Shown here piece after piece: positions 63,525-64,000 of a DNA stretch of 64,000 nt. The stretch comes from Caulobacteraceae bacterium (lineage in GTDB: Bacteria > Pseudomonadota > Alphaproteobacteria > Caulobacterales > Caulobacteraceae). Position numbers and translations under genes: made by a program. Each line of letters begins with the position of its first letter. The first letter of the stretch is position 1. The notes beneath the pieces were generated by a model, which made no database searches, was not told the DNA's origin, and was given only the letters and a program-made list of their open reading frames with translations. The DNA lies in assembly GCA_019748095.1 (NCBI GenBank), contig JAIEQA010000019.1, positions 26,755 through 90,754 on the forward strand, read 5' to 3'.

Positions 63525-64000
63525 ATGACCGAAGCTTCCAAATCCGCCGGATCGGCGACCCTGACCTACGGCGACGTGTCCGTCGATCTGCCGGTCCTGT
63601 CGGGCTCGACCGGCCCGAACGTGATCGACATCCGCAAGCTGTACGGCGCGACCGACGCCTTCACCTACGACCCCGGCTTCACCTCGACGGCCTCGTGCGA
63701 AAGCGCCCTGACCTTCATCGACGGTGACATCGGCACCCTGCTGCACCGCGGCTATCCGATCGACCAGCTCGCCTCGCAGTCCAACTTCATCGAGGTCTGC
63801 CACCTGCTGCTGCATGGCGAGCTGCCGACCGCCGCCCAGTACGAGGCGTTCGAACGCAGCATCACGATGCACACCATGCTGCATTCGCAGTTCGACCGCT
63901 TCTTCGAGGGTTTCCGCCGCGACGCCCACCCGATGGCCATCATGGTCGGCACGGTCGGGGCCCTGTCGGCCTTCTATCACGACAGCCTGGACATCCATGA
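63525..64000 (+). CDS. gltA: citrate synthase (N-terminal part; continues beyond window)
   Basis: [68 protein letters not shown]. Confidence 0.95.
   Translation, partial: MTEASKSAGSATLTYGDVSVDLPVLSGSTGPNVIDIRKLYGATDAFTYDPGFTSTASCESALTFIDGDIGTLLHRGYPIDQLASQSNFIEVCHLLLHGELPTAAQYEAFERSITMHTMLHSQFDRFFEGFRRDAHPMAIMVGTVGALSAFYHDSLDIH

Overview
This 64 kb, GC-rich window looks like the chromosomal core of an alphaproteobacterium. I infer a Caulobacterales/Brevundimonas-like host from gene content, GTTC-N7-GTTC LexA boxes and EcfG-type promoter motifs; I have not searched any database. Minus strand, left part: mce (partial), an orphan membrane protein, rnj, coaX, birA and a complete 14-gene nuo (complex I) operon (nuoA-N) with at least eight small non-nuo genes between its subunits. 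Then: AbgT transporter, tRNA-Asp, a BciB/FrhB-family Fe-S flavoprotein, a GT4 glycosyltransferase, an SPFH/RHH pair, an autotransporter, tRNA-Val, lon, clpX, a HAD phosphatase, clpP, an exported protein, tig, an MBL hydrolase, a small stress-gene patch, a fused EgtB-EgtD-like ergothioneine enzyme, acyl-CoA dehydrogenase, SCP2 protein, tRNA-Ser, a cheW-mcp-cheW cluster, pyrG-secG-tpiA, ppiD-trpE-trpG-trpD-trpC, lexA, comEC, gltX and gltA (partial). No CRISPR arrays, IS elements or prophage were seen. Most interesting candidates: the small-gene set inside nuo, including a signal-peptide-like Pro/Ser-rich extension in frame with NuoF; the EgtB-EgtD fusion; the BciB-like protein outside any visible photosynthesis cluster; two EcfG-like promoters on a stress-gene patch; a 14-bp perfect inverted repeat using the 3' end of tRNA-Asp; and a 4x12-bp in-frame repeat at the start of trpC.
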